Source: Atopomonas sediminilitoris | GTDB taxonomy: Bacteria > Pseudomonadota > Gammaproteobacteria > Pseudomonadales > Pseudomonadaceae | Direction: 5' to 3' | Assembly (NCBI RefSeq): GCF_022601735.1 | Contig: NZ_JAKUMM010000003.1 | Span: forward strand, 248,001 to 312,000 | Length of the DNA stretch: 64,000 nt | Made by a program: the position numbers and the translations under genes | Part shown: piece after piece, positions 40,801-47,563 of the stretch | Numbering within the stretch: the first letter of the stretch is position 1 | Layout: each line of letters starts with the position of its first letter | The notes under the pieces: model-generated | What the model was told of the DNA's origin: nothing | The model's input: only the letters and a program-made list of their open reading frames with translations | Database searches by the model: none

Positions 40801-41349
40801 CGTTGAAACGCTAGGGATGCTGTTATCTGGGTCAGGGTCTGCATCAAGCGTATCGATGGCAAAGCCAATGGGGCCTGTTGGGTAGCCAATCTGCGGATCA
40901 ACACGATCACCTGTGGCATCCAACAATACAAAGCTATGCCCGCTCCCAGCACCACCCGGCGCACCCGGTGCACCAGCGGCGGTTGGGCCTGCGGCAGTGG
41001 CTTCAGCCAAGGCGGTCGGGTCGGCGCCGGCGGCGATGGCCGCTTGTAAGGCCTCAACATCGCTTTGCACGGCGGCGCTATCTGTGGGGGTAGCCGCTGG
41101 CGCGGTTGACTCACCGCCGCCTCGGGCCAAGTTCAGCAAGCCGCTATCTAAGGTAACGCTGTCACCGCGCCCTAACGTGGCTTCGCCACCGTTAGACAAG
41201 GCAACCCGCACCGCTCCAGAGTCAGCGGTGATGATTTGTTCATTGAGATAAACCCGATCGCCTTCACTGAGAAGACGACGCGATCCATCGCTGGCCTGTA
41301 CGTAGACTTCGCCGATTACTTGGCTGACGACACCAACTTGCGTGGCCAT
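28897..41349 (-). CDS. lapA: Giant LapA-type RTX adhesin (4150 residues)
   Basis: Surface adhesin for biofilm attachment. It starts with a retention module (residues 1 to about 115, MATQVGVVSQVIGEVYVQ...) that would plug LapE, followed by a linker with TAAG twice (118-121 and 123-126), the LapG cleavage motif. The body is built of about a dozen T1SS-143/VCBS/DUF5801-like beta modules, nearly all ending in V/F-(E/D)-DDxP; two 585-residue blocks (about 320-1490) are almost identical. Further on: a DUF4114-like domain (about 2210-2355, with DYDFNDVSTNVTW), a first von Willebrand A domain (about 2650-2850, MIDAS DTSGS), a second one (about 3356-3570, DMSGS), a beta-sandwich (about 3690-3890), RTX calcium repeats (about 4010-4050) and a C-terminal type I secretion signal. 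GGAGG lies eight bases before the ATG. Divergent from lapEBC, close to lapGD. Very acidic, few Cys or Lys. Confidence 0.93.
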   Translation of the reverse strand: MATQVGVVSQVIGEVYVQASDGSRRLLSEGDRVYLNEQIITADSGAVRVALSNGGEATLGRGDSVTLDSGLLNLARGGGESTAPAATPTDSAAVQSDVEALQAAIAAGADPTALAEATAAGPTAAGAPGAPGGAGSGHSFVLLDATGDRVDPQIGYPTGPIGFAIDTLDADPDPDNSIPSVSTPDLNLDGDVVDESALSNGTGGGTLTTSGAFVIDTGRETLALLEVQDAGGNWVAITAPGTVVNGVYGELSVNPDGSWIYTLTSNSILHSDNSTTDGDGDRGAADQVFDPFQVRVTDGSGDVSPEATLTIAVNDDGPLPVENEEGGINEAVFEDALMQPGAPHEGNDDAFQQASVSGSAGALFSLVNFGADGPGSFSLLTDVSELESQGLTSAGQALSYSVVGDTLTASVSGTDAGSYDVFSLTVGADGSYSFTLLGPLDHPTQDGNDGEWLPGFGIDFSSILNATDGDGDSLPDGFLAGSFTINVQDDVPTLAGGEEQGPSDDQQFSDLDSVTLRPQVSGVVHEDALSSSSPMTAPFEGNNEDSDGLGEDLDPAQTVTAVGTAGALHVLVNFGADGPGDFSLSQNVQSLLAQTLSSGGQALSYRFDGDTLVGYVGAEQGDDALDSVRLLVAEPAGYDVFTLSVGADGSYTFTLLAQLDHPQANGDDSEQLPVYGIDFSGLLQATDGDGDPLLGGFPAGSFSIQVEDDVPVVGLNPEAAQPDLTVDESPLPSAGDGVASQTLSADFVQGLFTSPSFGADGPAADSEERGAVRYSLNLTGEDVESGLYAIDPNDHSTSDVDGDGYGQGEAIVLNQSANTITGSAGEVNYFSIAIDPNSGEVTFTLLNNIWHANSSDPDDVQALVLSDPSVLQLVQTATDGDGDSASVAVTLGNGVFKFEDDGPLPVENEEGGINEAVFEDALMQPGAPHEGNDDAFQQASVSGSAGALFSLVNFGADGPGSFSLLTDVSELESQGLTSAGQALSYSVVGDTLTASVSGTDAGSYDVFSLTVGADGSYSFTLLGPLDHPTQDGNDGEWLPGFGIDFSSILNATDGDGDSLPDGFLAGSFTINVQDDVPTLAGGEEQGPSDDQQFSDLDSVTLRPQVSGVVHEDALSSSSPMTAPFEGNNEDSDGLGEDLDPAQTVTAVGTAGALHVLVNFGADGPGDFSLSQNVQSLLAQTLSSGGQALSYRFDGDTLVGYVGAEQGDDALDSVRLLVAEPAGYDVFTLSVGADGSYTFTLLAQLDHPQANGDDSEQLPVYGIDFSGLLQATDGDGDPLLGGFPAGSFSIQVEDDVPVVGLNPEAAQPDLTVDESPLPSAGDGVASQTLSADFVQGLFTSPSFGADGPAADSEERGAVRYSLNLTGEDVESGLYAIDPNDHSTSDVDGDGYGQGEAIVLNQSANTITGSAGEVNYFSIAIDPNSGEVTFTLLNNIWHANSSDPDDVQALVLSDPSVLQLVQTATDGDGDSDSVAVTLGNGVFKFEDDGPHANLFLKPFGLGSTTHDESAGAQNILTSFFRPQDWDNDTFGALPAFADVANPGTDLDPAGFAYNVFPVVLSIGSSFGADNEGAMRELTLQIDAGNGTDSGLKTTAGDSINLFVEGDLLVGRVSGGDYDGEAAFAVAIGQNGHLSMVQYISLQHPNTSSHDEPVSLSGKVSALLTITDGDGDVDTASVQIGHAIRFEDDGPTADIALTQEGGAVTHDETFWVQRSDDDVFRPLPEFAGVVNAGSDIVFSRFAKSAAALVTSAGSSYGADDEGATTVLSLSIVGGDGVDSGLKTTAGDSIKLYAEGDLIVGRVDGGNYDGQAAFAVAISESGHISMAQYISLHHPDTTRDDEPVSLAGKLNAVVTVTDGDDDTATDSVAIGQAVRFEDDGPSAYIHKTGHSVNIDESAGLQGDDVANLASVFASVTNVSSDMLAYAQENSPVVHAHVSTGEDEEGASWSYGLKVVGDGSTTLQTTDGDAIKLTEEGGLVVGRTASGEAVFAVHIDDNGKLSVAQYESLKHPNPNNHDEEVNLGQWLQATVTVTDGDGDKTTDTVTIGHQVRFDDDGPSAGNTYAADELDDEGLSGGISGGDGDVAGQATTVSGTLNFAAGADGLKSIELSGPTQLGQETVTSLWDSGSNTLTISSAARGTIMTVALTNPATGAYLVTLVKPVLHDEGNAENDAHVHVGYKVTDGDDDHAHGTLHINVDDDTPTVSASDLDSNAYVTYLGTNAGFHNSYGYYIKAADGTPLEGKILWADVKDQSAGDTASLNGLDPNEVGFFIIPDGGRNHGSLANDTAVTFQFVAGKWQAVAGGVPLVGEDGAHVLFSDANLNPGGSHLQDTAAPGNQNWEDLTNRSDYDFNDVSTNVTWGLPLQVDETYFDVDASADFSGAFTVQSGADGLRSMSYSLAVAAAGTDSGLVDTASGESIYLYMDGNDIVGRVGSGGTADAGGAVAWRVSVDSSGSVTLDQISAIVHPTGDPDELTTLASGLIKLGGTAVDNDGDGDTAWLDLGAALGFKDDGPTVTSNGVVRLDDDALGGNPGGTGDGPDGVNTTGTLNHDFGEDGAGSLQWLDSGAPAGFTYEVAGNDLLVKQGGETVLTLSLNPSTGEYSVTQNAAIDHRAGGNENDQSFNVSYLVTDKDGDQINGRLSINVDDDTPVAKDNHACMDETHLGPVSLTLVLDTSGSMQWAISDGNGGTTSRLAIAQDALTNLINSYVGLGVDLHIRVIDFDGNAELLIETSNPADAITAIGDVLLNGGSTRYEPPLNMAQTELQGDLLNPALAGYQHKVYFLSDGQPNSGAEAPAGWQAFVDSQGIDVVAVGVEISGGTAELDKVGNSGDTTLLVNDALDLSAELQSTLPQPVTGNLLTDAPADMPGADAPLTLVQLSYDQDPSAAVDMVTVAITQGDWVTLTTPLGGTLRVHSDGSYQYMAPSDVPANTEEVFTYRVVDSDGDSSEAELHLCVDNVDRPVYVRGLDADGAEHSVNENDLPLGSDNSKESTEVSGQFAVSAPDGLQHLAINGVDVVVAGVVVAVLPSIPSAQGALSITAVDLSTGIVSYTYALQSAGDHPAGNGTNSQLEQFTVTATDSDGDSDSAVLDINIIDDVPTARNNSASMAADDDTQSGNVLNNDTQGADQPASVAFTSTTGTYGSLTSTDAGGGWTYDLNNASAAVQMLGEGESLQEHFDYTLTDHDGDSDTATLSITVHGVDDPVEFFDLTPKANGGDTVVDEADLPTGSNAVGGLESNTGDFRIAAPDGIAKLTVEGTDISLAALQNSGSTPIQIITDLGNHLTITGYLGDAQGGTVSYRYDLLDNETHSAGAGRNSLYDDIDLTLTDDDALNPDSQSATLSVRIIDDIPEPQDVKHTVSEPSALNTNLLVVLDMSGSMDNDPNVAVFSSRLAVAKAAINQLVDAYDGLGDVMVRLVTFNSGADSTPSNSAEAWLSASDAKALITAFADNAGSGLTNYDAALLTAQSAFAAPGKIAGAQNVAYFLSDGKPTSSSTWPGVAGSGGNGINGAEETAWETFLTDNDIKSYALGMGNGATQSNLDPVAFNGINGSEMNGLVVTDLAQLASTLTGTVSSSVLDGNLFTDGVLPNGFGADGPAALPVVSVEHNGVLYNTSSPAYDAGTTTLTVATAAGGMFTVNFTTGAYSYSAPSNVDSLTDETFTYTVMDADGDTASADWVVCVKDAVPIAYDNKAYVEQSGTSTSGDFELGLAGWQTIGHVQDNGYNSSLVISGTRSALIRTDGDEVSAADVATFLGVDVAALSAALNSYNSHSSDVVVEGAAIKTQIHAQGGDELSFKWNFVTSEGRSQAEDDAGFVLISNGSQQIIHVLSSADDNLNGASGTGYSRQNGVQTHSITLPSGWVAGLITVAFAALDDLTSSGGSDSKSALTIDDVSLNGQIIGPNMVSGNVLLDANNDPLSLDPYGATDQLLDGARLYKVAHGSHGEELMDADGVSFTTDLGALFSLGADGAWSYTAPSGVTGIAQEVFTYTVIDQNGDMDSATLTVAIAENGALMPQTLVGSSGIDSLIGDANDDLLIGAGGDDTLTGGAGGDSFIWQAGDTGTTLVTDFSAAQGDALDFADFLVGETTGTLDSYLNFTFGVNTVVHASSTGDLAGNEDQTVTLQNVDLSSLYASNDINTVLQGMLDDGTLRVDTV
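36885..38639. repeat. Left copy of a 1755-bp tandem duplication in lapA
   Basis: This block and the adjoining 38640-40394 block are nearly identical at the nucleotide level over 1755 bases (585 codons, in frame). The only differences I noticed are at the edges: two adjacent bases near 36945/38700 (Asp versus Ala codon in the DGDS-SVAV run) and two single bases near the 40395 end. It encodes the more C-terminal of the two copies in the protein. Confidence 0.95.
38640..40394. repeat. Right copy of the 1755-bp tandem duplication in lapA
   Basis: Direct repeat of 36885-38639, same frame. It encodes about residues 320-903 of the adhesin. Near-perfect identity, including silent positions, points to recent duplication or ongoing gene conversion; it is also a likely site of copy-number change and of assembly error. 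Confidence 0.95.
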
Positions 41350-41846
41350 TTCCTAACCCTCCATCCGCATGCTCACAGCCGCCTGCCTTTGAAGGCCTAC
41401 GACACTGCATTTCTCTGGGAGGGACAGATGCTCTACGTCGAGTTACCACTGACGTCTTTCACCACCTTATTCGATGTAACGGCGGCAAATCCTACGCACC
41501 ATAACCTCCCGACCCTGTTCATTAGGGAGTTCGTTAGCGTGCCTTGCGTTCAATATCAGCATGATATCGCTGGAAATTTGACATCAAGTCATCGGTAACG
41601 CTCTCCACCTCAGTAACCCCGTGCTGCGCAAAGCAAATTGCAGCAAAAACGGGCATTACAGACTAAATAGTGTGCGCCATATCACGATTCACATAAGAAC
41701 CATTGCTCATATGCTTTGTAGCCAATCGTTCTAAAGAGCCAGTAAAAGTTGAACTTGAATAGGTAGTTACAAGCCGCAACCGACCCACCGACAAGAAAAC
41801 GTCAACCGATTGGCGGCATTAAAGGACTAAATACGGAGAAATCACC
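41350..41846. promoter_or_regulatory. Divergent control region between lapA and lapE, about 497 bases without a gene
   Basis: The only long non-coding stretch in the Lap locus. It must hold the promoters of lapA (minus) and lapEBC (plus). It is more AT-rich than the flanking genes from about 41520 on. I see no convincing -35/-10 pair and no sigma54 box. GTCAACCGATTGGC at 41801-41814 matches the published FleQ-box consensus GTCANTAAATTGAC at 10 of 14 positions including both outer half-sites; this is suggestive only. GGAGA precedes lapE and GGAGG precedes lapA. Confidence 0.5.
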
Positions 41847-43205
41847 ATGCGCACGCCAGCCCTTTCACTGCTCAGCGGGGCACTGGTCTTAGCCCTCAGT
41901 AGTTCTACAAGCCAAGCCATGAGTCTGACCGAAGCCATTCAGTCAGCCATTGATTACCACCCAGAGGTGCGCGCCGCTCAGCAAAGCCGCCTCAGCGCCG
42001 ATGAAGAGCTCAATGTCGCCAAAGGCGGCTACTACCCCGTTATCGACTTAATTGGCGCTTACGGCCGTGAAAACACTGACAGCCCCGGCGTGCGTGCCAC
42101 CGGTGATCACGGGGTTACCTACACCCGCAGCAGCGCCGAACTGCGTTTACGGCAGATGCTGTTTGATGGCTTTGCCACCAAAAATGAAGTCGGCCGCAAT
42201 GAAGCCACCGTCAACTCACGGGCTTACTTAATGCAGGGCTTAGCGCAGTCCATCGGCCTGCGCGCGGTGGAGGTGTACCTCGACGTGATGAAACGCCGCC
42301 AGCAAGTCAGCTGGGCAGAGGAAAACCTGCGCAGCCACCAACGCATCCACGATCAAATCAGCTTGCGCTCTGAACGCGGCGTTGGCAGCACCGCCGACCG
42401 TGATCAGTCCGAGGCACGTTTAGCCTTGGCGCAGAACAACCTCTACACCGAGCAAGTCAACTTGGCTGACGCCGAGACCAATTTCGTTAGCGTGATCGGC
42501 AAGATGCCTGACCTGCTTGAGGCCCCCACAGAGCTTGCCGCCACAGTACCCAGCACGCTGACCGATGCACGCAAGCGGGCACAAATGAACAACCCGTATT
42601 TAAAGTCAGCCCAAGCCGATGTGGACGCCACCGAGAAGCAATATGAGGCCGCCAAATCCCCCTTCTATCCGCGCTTTGACTTAGAACTGGCGCAAGGCAC
42701 CGGCGATAACTTTGACGGCATTGAAGGCCACAACAACGAATGGCGCGCGCAAGTGCTGATGAATTACAACCTCTACAACGGCGGACGCGATAAGGCGCGC
42801 AAGCAGTCCACCGCGTATCAAATGAATGAAGCCATGGAAGTGCGCAACAACGCCCTGCGCCTGATCAATGAAGAACTGGGGCTGACCTGGAACGCCCTCA
42901 ACAACGTGCGCCAACAGCTCCCCCAAGCCAAGGATTACGCCCAGTCCAGTGACAAAGTTCGCTCGGCCTATCAGCAACAGTTCAGCGTCGGCCAGCGTAC
43001 CTTGCTGGATCTGCTCGATAGCGAAAACGAGCTATTTACCGCGCGTCGCCGCTACACCGAACTACAATTTGATGAGCGGTTTGCGCAACATCGACTGCTC
43101 AGCACCACCGGTGAGCTGCTGAAATCACGACAAATCGTGCTGCCAGCCGAGGCCACCTCGCTGACCGATGTAAAAAGCCAAGCCAGCCTTCCGGAGATTC
43201 GCTAA
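41847..43205 (+). CDS. lapE: TolC-family outer-membrane channel of the adhesin secretion system
   Basis: 452 residues. A signal peptide ends near Ala24 (...SSTSQA). The mature protein has the two-repeat outer-membrane efflux protein pattern with long coiled-coil helices: LTEAIQSAIDYHPEVRAAQQSR at the start is cut here to its first part by description, and VGQRTLLDLLDSENELFTARR (about 378-398) is the second-repeat signature. It should form the trimeric outer-membrane pore for the adhesin and, by the LapA model, also hold its retention module until LapG cleavage. First gene of lapE-lapB-lapC; lapB follows after 15 bases. Confidence 0.93.
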   Translation: MRTPALSLLSGALVLALSSSTSQAMSLTEAIQSAIDYHPEVRAAQQSRLSADEELNVAKGGYYPVIDLIGAYGRENTDSPGVRATGDHGVTYTRSSAELRLRQMLFDGFATKNEVGRNEATVNSRAYLMQGLAQSIGLRAVEVYLDVMKRRQQVSWAEENLRSHQRIHDQISLRSERGVGSTADRDQSEARLALAQNNLYTEQVNLADAETNFVSVIGKMPDLLEAPTELAATVPSTLTDARKRAQMNNPYLKSAQADVDATEKQYEAAKSPFYPRFDLELAQGTGDNFDGIEGHNNEWRAQVLMNYNLYNGGRDKARKQSTAYQMNEAMEVRNNALRLINEELGLTWNALNNVRQQLPQAKDYAQSSDKVRSAYQQQFSVGQRTLLDLLDSENELFTARRRYTELQFDERFAQHRLLSTTGELLKSRQIVLPAEATSLTDVKSQASLPEIR

Positions 43206-43220
43206 CGGACTCAGCACCTT

Positions 43221-45416
43221 ATGGCTTATCAAGCGCACACCGCTTCAGCAGGCGCCGCCGAACCGCAGAAAAAGGATCAGCGGCATGCGCATGACAACCC
43301 TCTGCTTGATGCACTGCTGCTGCTGTGCCGCCATTACGAGCGGCCAGCCAGCAGAGCAAGCCTCACCGCCGGCCTGCCGCTCCCCGAGCAGCGCCTAACC
43401 TTAGAGCTACTCCCCCGCGCTGCCGACCGCGCCCACTTAAAGGTGCGGGTGCTTGAGCGCAAACTCACGCACATCAACGACATCAACCTGCCCGTGATCT
43501 TGATGTTTAACAGTGGCAGTTGTTGCGTGCTGCTGGAGTGGATCGACCAAGAGCATGCGCGCATTTTGCCGGCCGAAGCCGACGGCGGCGAGCAAACGGT
43601 GACCCGCGAACAACTGCACAAAGCCTACAGCGGCCAAGCGGTGTTCATTCGCCCCGTTCACGAGCACGCCCCCGAGCGGATGGCGCTACTGCCAAGGGTC
43701 GAAGCTTGGCTACAAGACGCGCTCAAGCTGTCACGCGGCCTGTACGTCGATGCCCTGCTCGCCAGTTTGCTGGTCAACCTGCTGGGCCTCACCGTGCCGC
43801 TGTTTGTGATGCAGGTTTACGATCGCGTAGTGCCCAACCAAGCGTTATCAACCTTATGGGTACTGGCACTGGGCTTAGGGCTAGCGTGTGGTTTTGAGTT
43901 ATTGCTGCGCATTTTGCGCGGTTACTTTCTTGACTTGGCCGGTAAAAAAACCGACCTCGTGCTCTCAGCCAGCATCTTTGAGCGCATCACCGGCATGGCA
44001 CTGAAAGCGCGGCCCGCCTCGGTCGGCGCGTTTGCCCAGCACATTCATGACTTTCAAGGCCTGCGCGATTTTCTAACCTCGCTGACCCTCGCCAGCCTGA
44101 TCGATCTACCCTTCGTGTTTTTGATGCTCGGCGTAATTTTCTTGTTGGGCGGCACCTTGGTCTGGGTGCCGTTACTGGCGTTCCCGCTGACCATCCTGAT
44201 CGGCATCATCATTCACTTACAGCTCAAAGACGTGGTCAAGCGCAGCCTTACCTTAGGTGCCGAACGCCAAGCGCTGCTGATTGAAACCTTAAGCGCGCTG
44301 GATGCCCTCAAGACCCTCGGCGGCGAGAGTGAGCGCCAGCATCAGTGGGAGCAAACCCTCGGCACGCTGGCCAAACTGGATTTACGCAGCCACTTTCTTG
44401 CCACCCTAGCCATCAACAGCACCCTGTTTACCCAGCAACTGGCAGGCATCAGCATCATCATTGCCGGGGTGTATCAGATCATCGACGGCAACATGAGCGT
44501 CGGTGCGCTGGTTGCCTGCTACATGCTCAACAGCCGCGTGCTTGCACCGCTGGGGCAAATCGCCGGGATCTTCTCGCGCTACCAACAAGCCCGCGTGACC
44601 AAAGACTACACCGACACCTTGATGCAGCTACCACAAGAGCGCCAAGCCAATCAGCGCCCGCTGGAAGGCATCGCCTTAAAAGGCGAACTAGAAGCACAAC
44701 ACCTCGACTTCACGTACCCCGGCCAGCAACACCCTTCACTGCAAAACATTCAACTGCACCTCAAACCTGGCGAGCGCGTCGGCATCATCGGCCGCAGCGG
44801 CTCAGGTAAAAGCACCCTCGGGCGCTTGTTGGTTGGTTTTTATCAGCCGGACAAAGGTGCGGTACTGCTCGACAACATCGACATCCGCCAGCTCGACATC
44901 GCCGACTTACGCCACCACTTAGGCTACGTTGCGCAAGACGTGCAGCTGTTCTCCGGAAGCTTGCGCGACAACCTGACCTTTGGCGCCCGCTATGTCAGCG
45001 ACGCGCGCATGCTGGAAGTTGCCGACCTGTGCGGCGTCAGCGACTTTGCCCGCCAGCACCCCGAAGGCTTTAATCGCGCTGTTGGCGAGCGCGGCGCGCT
45101 ACTCAGCGGCGGTCAACGCCAAGCCGTGGCCATCGCCCGCTCCCTGCTGCTCGACCCCAAGCTGTTGATCCTGGATGAACCCACCAGCTCGATGGACAAC
45201 ACCAGCGAAGAGCATCTGCGCCAGCGCCTGCTGCCCATCGTGCACAACAAAACCATGGTGTTGATCACCCACCGCACCTCGCTGCTGAGCTTGGTTGATC
45301 GACTGGTGGTGATGGACAACGGCCATATCGTGGCCGACGGCCCCAAAGAATTGGTCATCGAAGCGCTCAAGAGCGGCAAAATCAACCCGATCCACAAGCG
45401 CAGTGGTGAGCACTGA
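43221..45416 (+). CDS. lapB: Type I secretion ABC transporter, LapB type
   Basis: 731-residue inner-membrane ATPase that drives export of the adhesin. An N-terminal C39-peptidase-like domain (about 20-150) lacks the catalytic Cys in the usual N-terminal position and is probably the non-cleaving variant that docks RTX substrates. The membrane domain spans about 170-460. The ATPase domain has Walker A GRSGSGKST (about 523-531), the signature LSGGQRQ and Walker B LLILDEPTSSMD, followed by the His-switch ITHRTS. The stop overlaps the lapC start by one base (TGATG), so the two are translationally coupled. Confidence 0.94.
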   Translation: MAYQAHTASAGAAEPQKKDQRHAHDNPLLDALLLLCRHYERPASRASLTAGLPLPEQRLTLELLPRAADRAHLKVRVLERKLTHINDINLPVILMFNSGSCCVLLEWIDQEHARILPAEADGGEQTVTREQLHKAYSGQAVFIRPVHEHAPERMALLPRVEAWLQDALKLSRGLYVDALLASLLVNLLGLTVPLFVMQVYDRVVPNQALSTLWVLALGLGLACGFELLLRILRGYFLDLAGKKTDLVLSASIFERITGMALKARPASVGAFAQHIHDFQGLRDFLTSLTLASLIDLPFVFLMLGVIFLLGGTLVWVPLLAFPLTILIGIIIHLQLKDVVKRSLTLGAERQALLIETLSALDALKTLGGESERQHQWEQTLGTLAKLDLRSHFLATLAINSTLFTQQLAGISIIIAGVYQIIDGNMSVGALVACYMLNSRVLAPLGQIAGIFSRYQQARVTKDYTDTLMQLPQERQANQRPLEGIALKGELEAQHLDFTYPGQQHPSLQNIQLHLKPGERVGIIGRSGSGKSTLGRLLVGFYQPDKGAVLLDNIDIRQLDIADLRHHLGYVAQDVQLFSGSLRDNLTFGARYVSDARMLEVADLCGVSDFARQHPEGFNRAVGERGALLSGGQRQAVAIARSLLLDPKLLILDEPTSSMDNTSEEHLRQRLLPIVHNKTMVLITHRTSLLSLVDRLVVMDNGHIVADGPKELVIEALKSGKINPIHKRSGEH

Positions 45417-46768
45417 TGGCCCTGTCTTTAGGCTTTGGTCGCTTAAGCCGGCTGTTCAGTGCGCCGGAGGAACAAGCCTACGCCAATGAGGTCGATGTCG
45501 CGCTGGAGGAGCAAGCCCCCATCGCCGCCCGTTTACTGCTGTGGACTTTGCTCGCCCTGCTGATCGGCGGCATCAGCTGGGCCTACTTTGCCAAGCTGGA
45601 AGAGATCACTCGGGGTGAAGGCAAGGCTATACCCTCCAGCAAGATCCAAAAAATCCAAAACCTTGAAGGCGGTATCGTGGCGGAGATTTTTGTCCGCGAA
45701 GGCCAAGTGGTCGACGCGGGGCAAACCCTATTGCGTCTGGATGCCACTCGCTACGTATCCAATCAATATGAAACCGAAGGCGACCGCATGGCGCTGCTCG
45801 CCACCGTGACCCGCTTGCGGGCCGAAGTGAACGGTGTTGATTTGACGTTTACCGATGAGTTTGACGCGTTCCCACGGATTGCCGCCGACGAACTGGCGCT
45901 GTATCAATCTCGCCAAGCACGCTTACAAGGTGAGGTGCGCATCCTTGAGGAGCAAAAACGCCAAAAGCAACAAGAGCTGGCCGAATTTGAGGCCAAAAGT
46001 AAGCAGTACCGCTCCAGCGTTGGCCTGCTGCAACGCGAGCTGAACATGTCAGCGCCACTGGTAAAAAGCGGAGCCATGAGTGAAGTGGAAATCCTGCGCC
46101 TGCGCCGCAGCCTAGTCGACAGCCAAGGCCAGCTTGATGCTGCACGCTTGGCGATTCCGCGCGCTCAATCTGCGATTGAAGAAATTGAACGACGGATTGA
46201 GGACAGCCGCCTAAGCTTTCGCACCGACGCCCTGCGTGAGCTGAATGAAGCCCGCACTGAGCTGTCGAAAACCACCGCCAGCATGAGCGCCATTGACGAC
46301 CGCGTTAGCCGCACCACGGTGACCTCGCCAGTGCGCGGCATTGTTAAGCAGTTACTGGTCAACACCATTGGCGGCGTGGTGCAGCCCGGCAGCGATTTGC
46401 TCGAAATCGTGCCGCTGGATGACAAGCTGCTGGTCGAGGCGCAAATCCGCCCGCAAGACATCGCCTTTCTGCACCCGGGGCAAAATGCGATGGTGAAGTT
46501 TACCGCCTACGACTACACCATTTACGGCGGGCTCAAAGCTCACCTTGAACACATCAGCGCCGATACCATCACCGACCAAGAAGGCAACAGTTTCTATCTG
46601 ATTCGCCTACGCACCGAACGCAATCACTTAGGCCGCGAAGACAACCCGCTGTTGATTATTCCCGGCATGGTCGCCAGCGTTGACATCATCACCGGCGAAA
46701 AAAGCGTGCTGGATTACCTGTTAAAACCTGTGCTTAAAGCGCGCTCGGAAGCCATGCGCGAGCGCTAA
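45416..46768 (+). CDS. lapC: HlyD-family membrane fusion protein, LapC type
   Basis: 450-residue periplasmic adaptor of the type I secretion system. A short cytoplasmic N-terminus, one membrane helix (about 38-58), a biotinyl-lipoyl half-motif (IQNLEGGIVAEIFVREGQVV, about 80-99), a long coiled-coil hairpin (about 130-290), the second lipoyl half (VTSPVRGIVKQL) and a beta-barrel region with PGMVASVDIITGEKSVLDYLLKP at the end, the classic HlyD C-terminus. It would connect LapB with LapE. Last gene of the operon; its end overlaps by four bases the end of a convergent small gene. Confidence 0.94.
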   Translation: MALSLGFGRLSRLFSAPEEQAYANEVDVALEEQAPIAARLLLWTLLALLIGGISWAYFAKLEEITRGEGKAIPSSKIQKIQNLEGGIVAEIFVREGQVVDAGQTLLRLDATRYVSNQYETEGDRMALLATVTRLRAEVNGVDLTFTDEFDAFPRIAADELALYQSRQARLQGEVRILEEQKRQKQQELAEFEAKSKQYRSSVGLLQRELNMSAPLVKSGAMSEVEILRLRRSLVDSQGQLDAARLAIPRAQSAIEEIERRIEDSRLSFRTDALRELNEARTELSKTTASMSAIDDRVSRTTVTSPVRGIVKQLLVNTIGGVVQPGSDLLEIVPLDDKLLVEAQIRPQDIAFLHPGQNAMVKFTAYDYTIYGGLKAHLEHISADTITDQEGNSFYLIRLRTERNHLGREDNPLLIIPGMVASVDIITGEKSVLDYLLKPVLKARSEAMRER

Positions 46769-47100
46769 ATCAGTCCGCCATCGTCATCACTCAGCAAACG
46801 ATTCAAGCCATTGACGGTGGCGCGGTTTTTGGCCCGCTCGCTGAGTTTGTTGCGGGCGGCTTCAGGCAAGTCGGTGTAGCGAATATGGCCTTTGTTGATC
46901 AGCACATCGACCACATCTTCCAACACCCGCACCAGATCCAAATCGGAATCTTGCAGCAAACGCAGACTGTGTTTGGCGTTATCGCGCAGCCAAGCCAGCA
47001 CTTGCGGGTCATCTTCTGGCAAGCACTCTTGCTCGGCGTAGCTTGGGCTAGCGCTCACGTGGCAAATCTGTTGTTGGGCATCGCGTTGAATAAACAGCAT
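46765..47100 (-). CDS. Small conserved Pseudomonas-type protein of unknown function
   Basis: 111 residues, acidic, no signal peptide or membrane helix. It resembles a family common in Pseudomonas that starts MLFIQRD..., continues with a short acidic stretch and has the run LLQDSDLDLVRVLEDVVDVLINKG, and which databases often mislabel as tryptophan synthase beta subunit; it has none of the features of that enzyme. The ATG at 47100 is preferred over an in-frame start at 47136 because GGAG lies seven bases before it. Convergent with lapC and downstream of the DUF6122 gene on the same strand. Confidence 0.75.
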   Translation of the reverse strand: MLFIQRDAQQQICHVSASPSYAEQECLPEDDPQVLAWLRDNAKHSLRLLQDSDLDLVRVLEDVVDVLINKGHIRYTDLPEAARNKLSERAKNRATVNGLNRLLSDDDGGLI

Positions 47101-47230
47101 GGCAAGCTCCTGCCTGACGATCCTTGGCCAACGCACCTGTCACCGATTCAGGGCAAGCCCCTCAAACAGGTACGCCTTTAACCATAGCTGCAAATGCCTG
47201 CGCATTGCGCACAACATGCCAGCCAGATGG

Positions 47231-47563
47231 CTACCAGCCTTGCAGCATGCGCCAGCAGTCGCTGCCATCGAGCAGCATATGAATGATCAAGCCCGCGCCA
47301 CACCAACGCAGCCACAAAGGCTTTGGCAGCAGTAACAACAGTGGGTAGAGCCAAAGCCAAGGGCTGCTGTGCAAGGGATGAAAGCCCAAACTGCAGCGAT
47401 CAGGGGCAAAGATGGGGTCAGCCAATAGGTGATCCAAATCCACCAGCATGGTCGCCAACATTACCCACAACGCCGGCCAAAATTGCTTGGCCCACACCCA
47501 GCGTGCCAATGCCGCCGGCACCAGAACATGCAAAACCAAGTGAAGCATCGCCGCCACACTCAT
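47231..47563 (-). CDS. DUF6122-like small membrane protein
   Basis: 110 residues with three or four hydrophobic helices. The conserved polar run MLVDLDHLLADPIFAPDRCSLGFHPLHS (described here by its ends, residues about 39-66) contains Asp and His residues placed like a metal site. The ATG overlaps the stop of the ABC exporter gene by four bases (ATGA), so the two are translationally coupled. Function unknown. Confidence 0.75.
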   Translation of the reverse strand: MSVAAMLHLVLHVLVPAALARWVWAKQFWPALWVMLATMLVDLDHLLADPIFAPDRCSLGFHPLHSSPWLWLYPLLLLLPKPLWLRWCGAGLIIHMLLDGSDCWRMLQGW

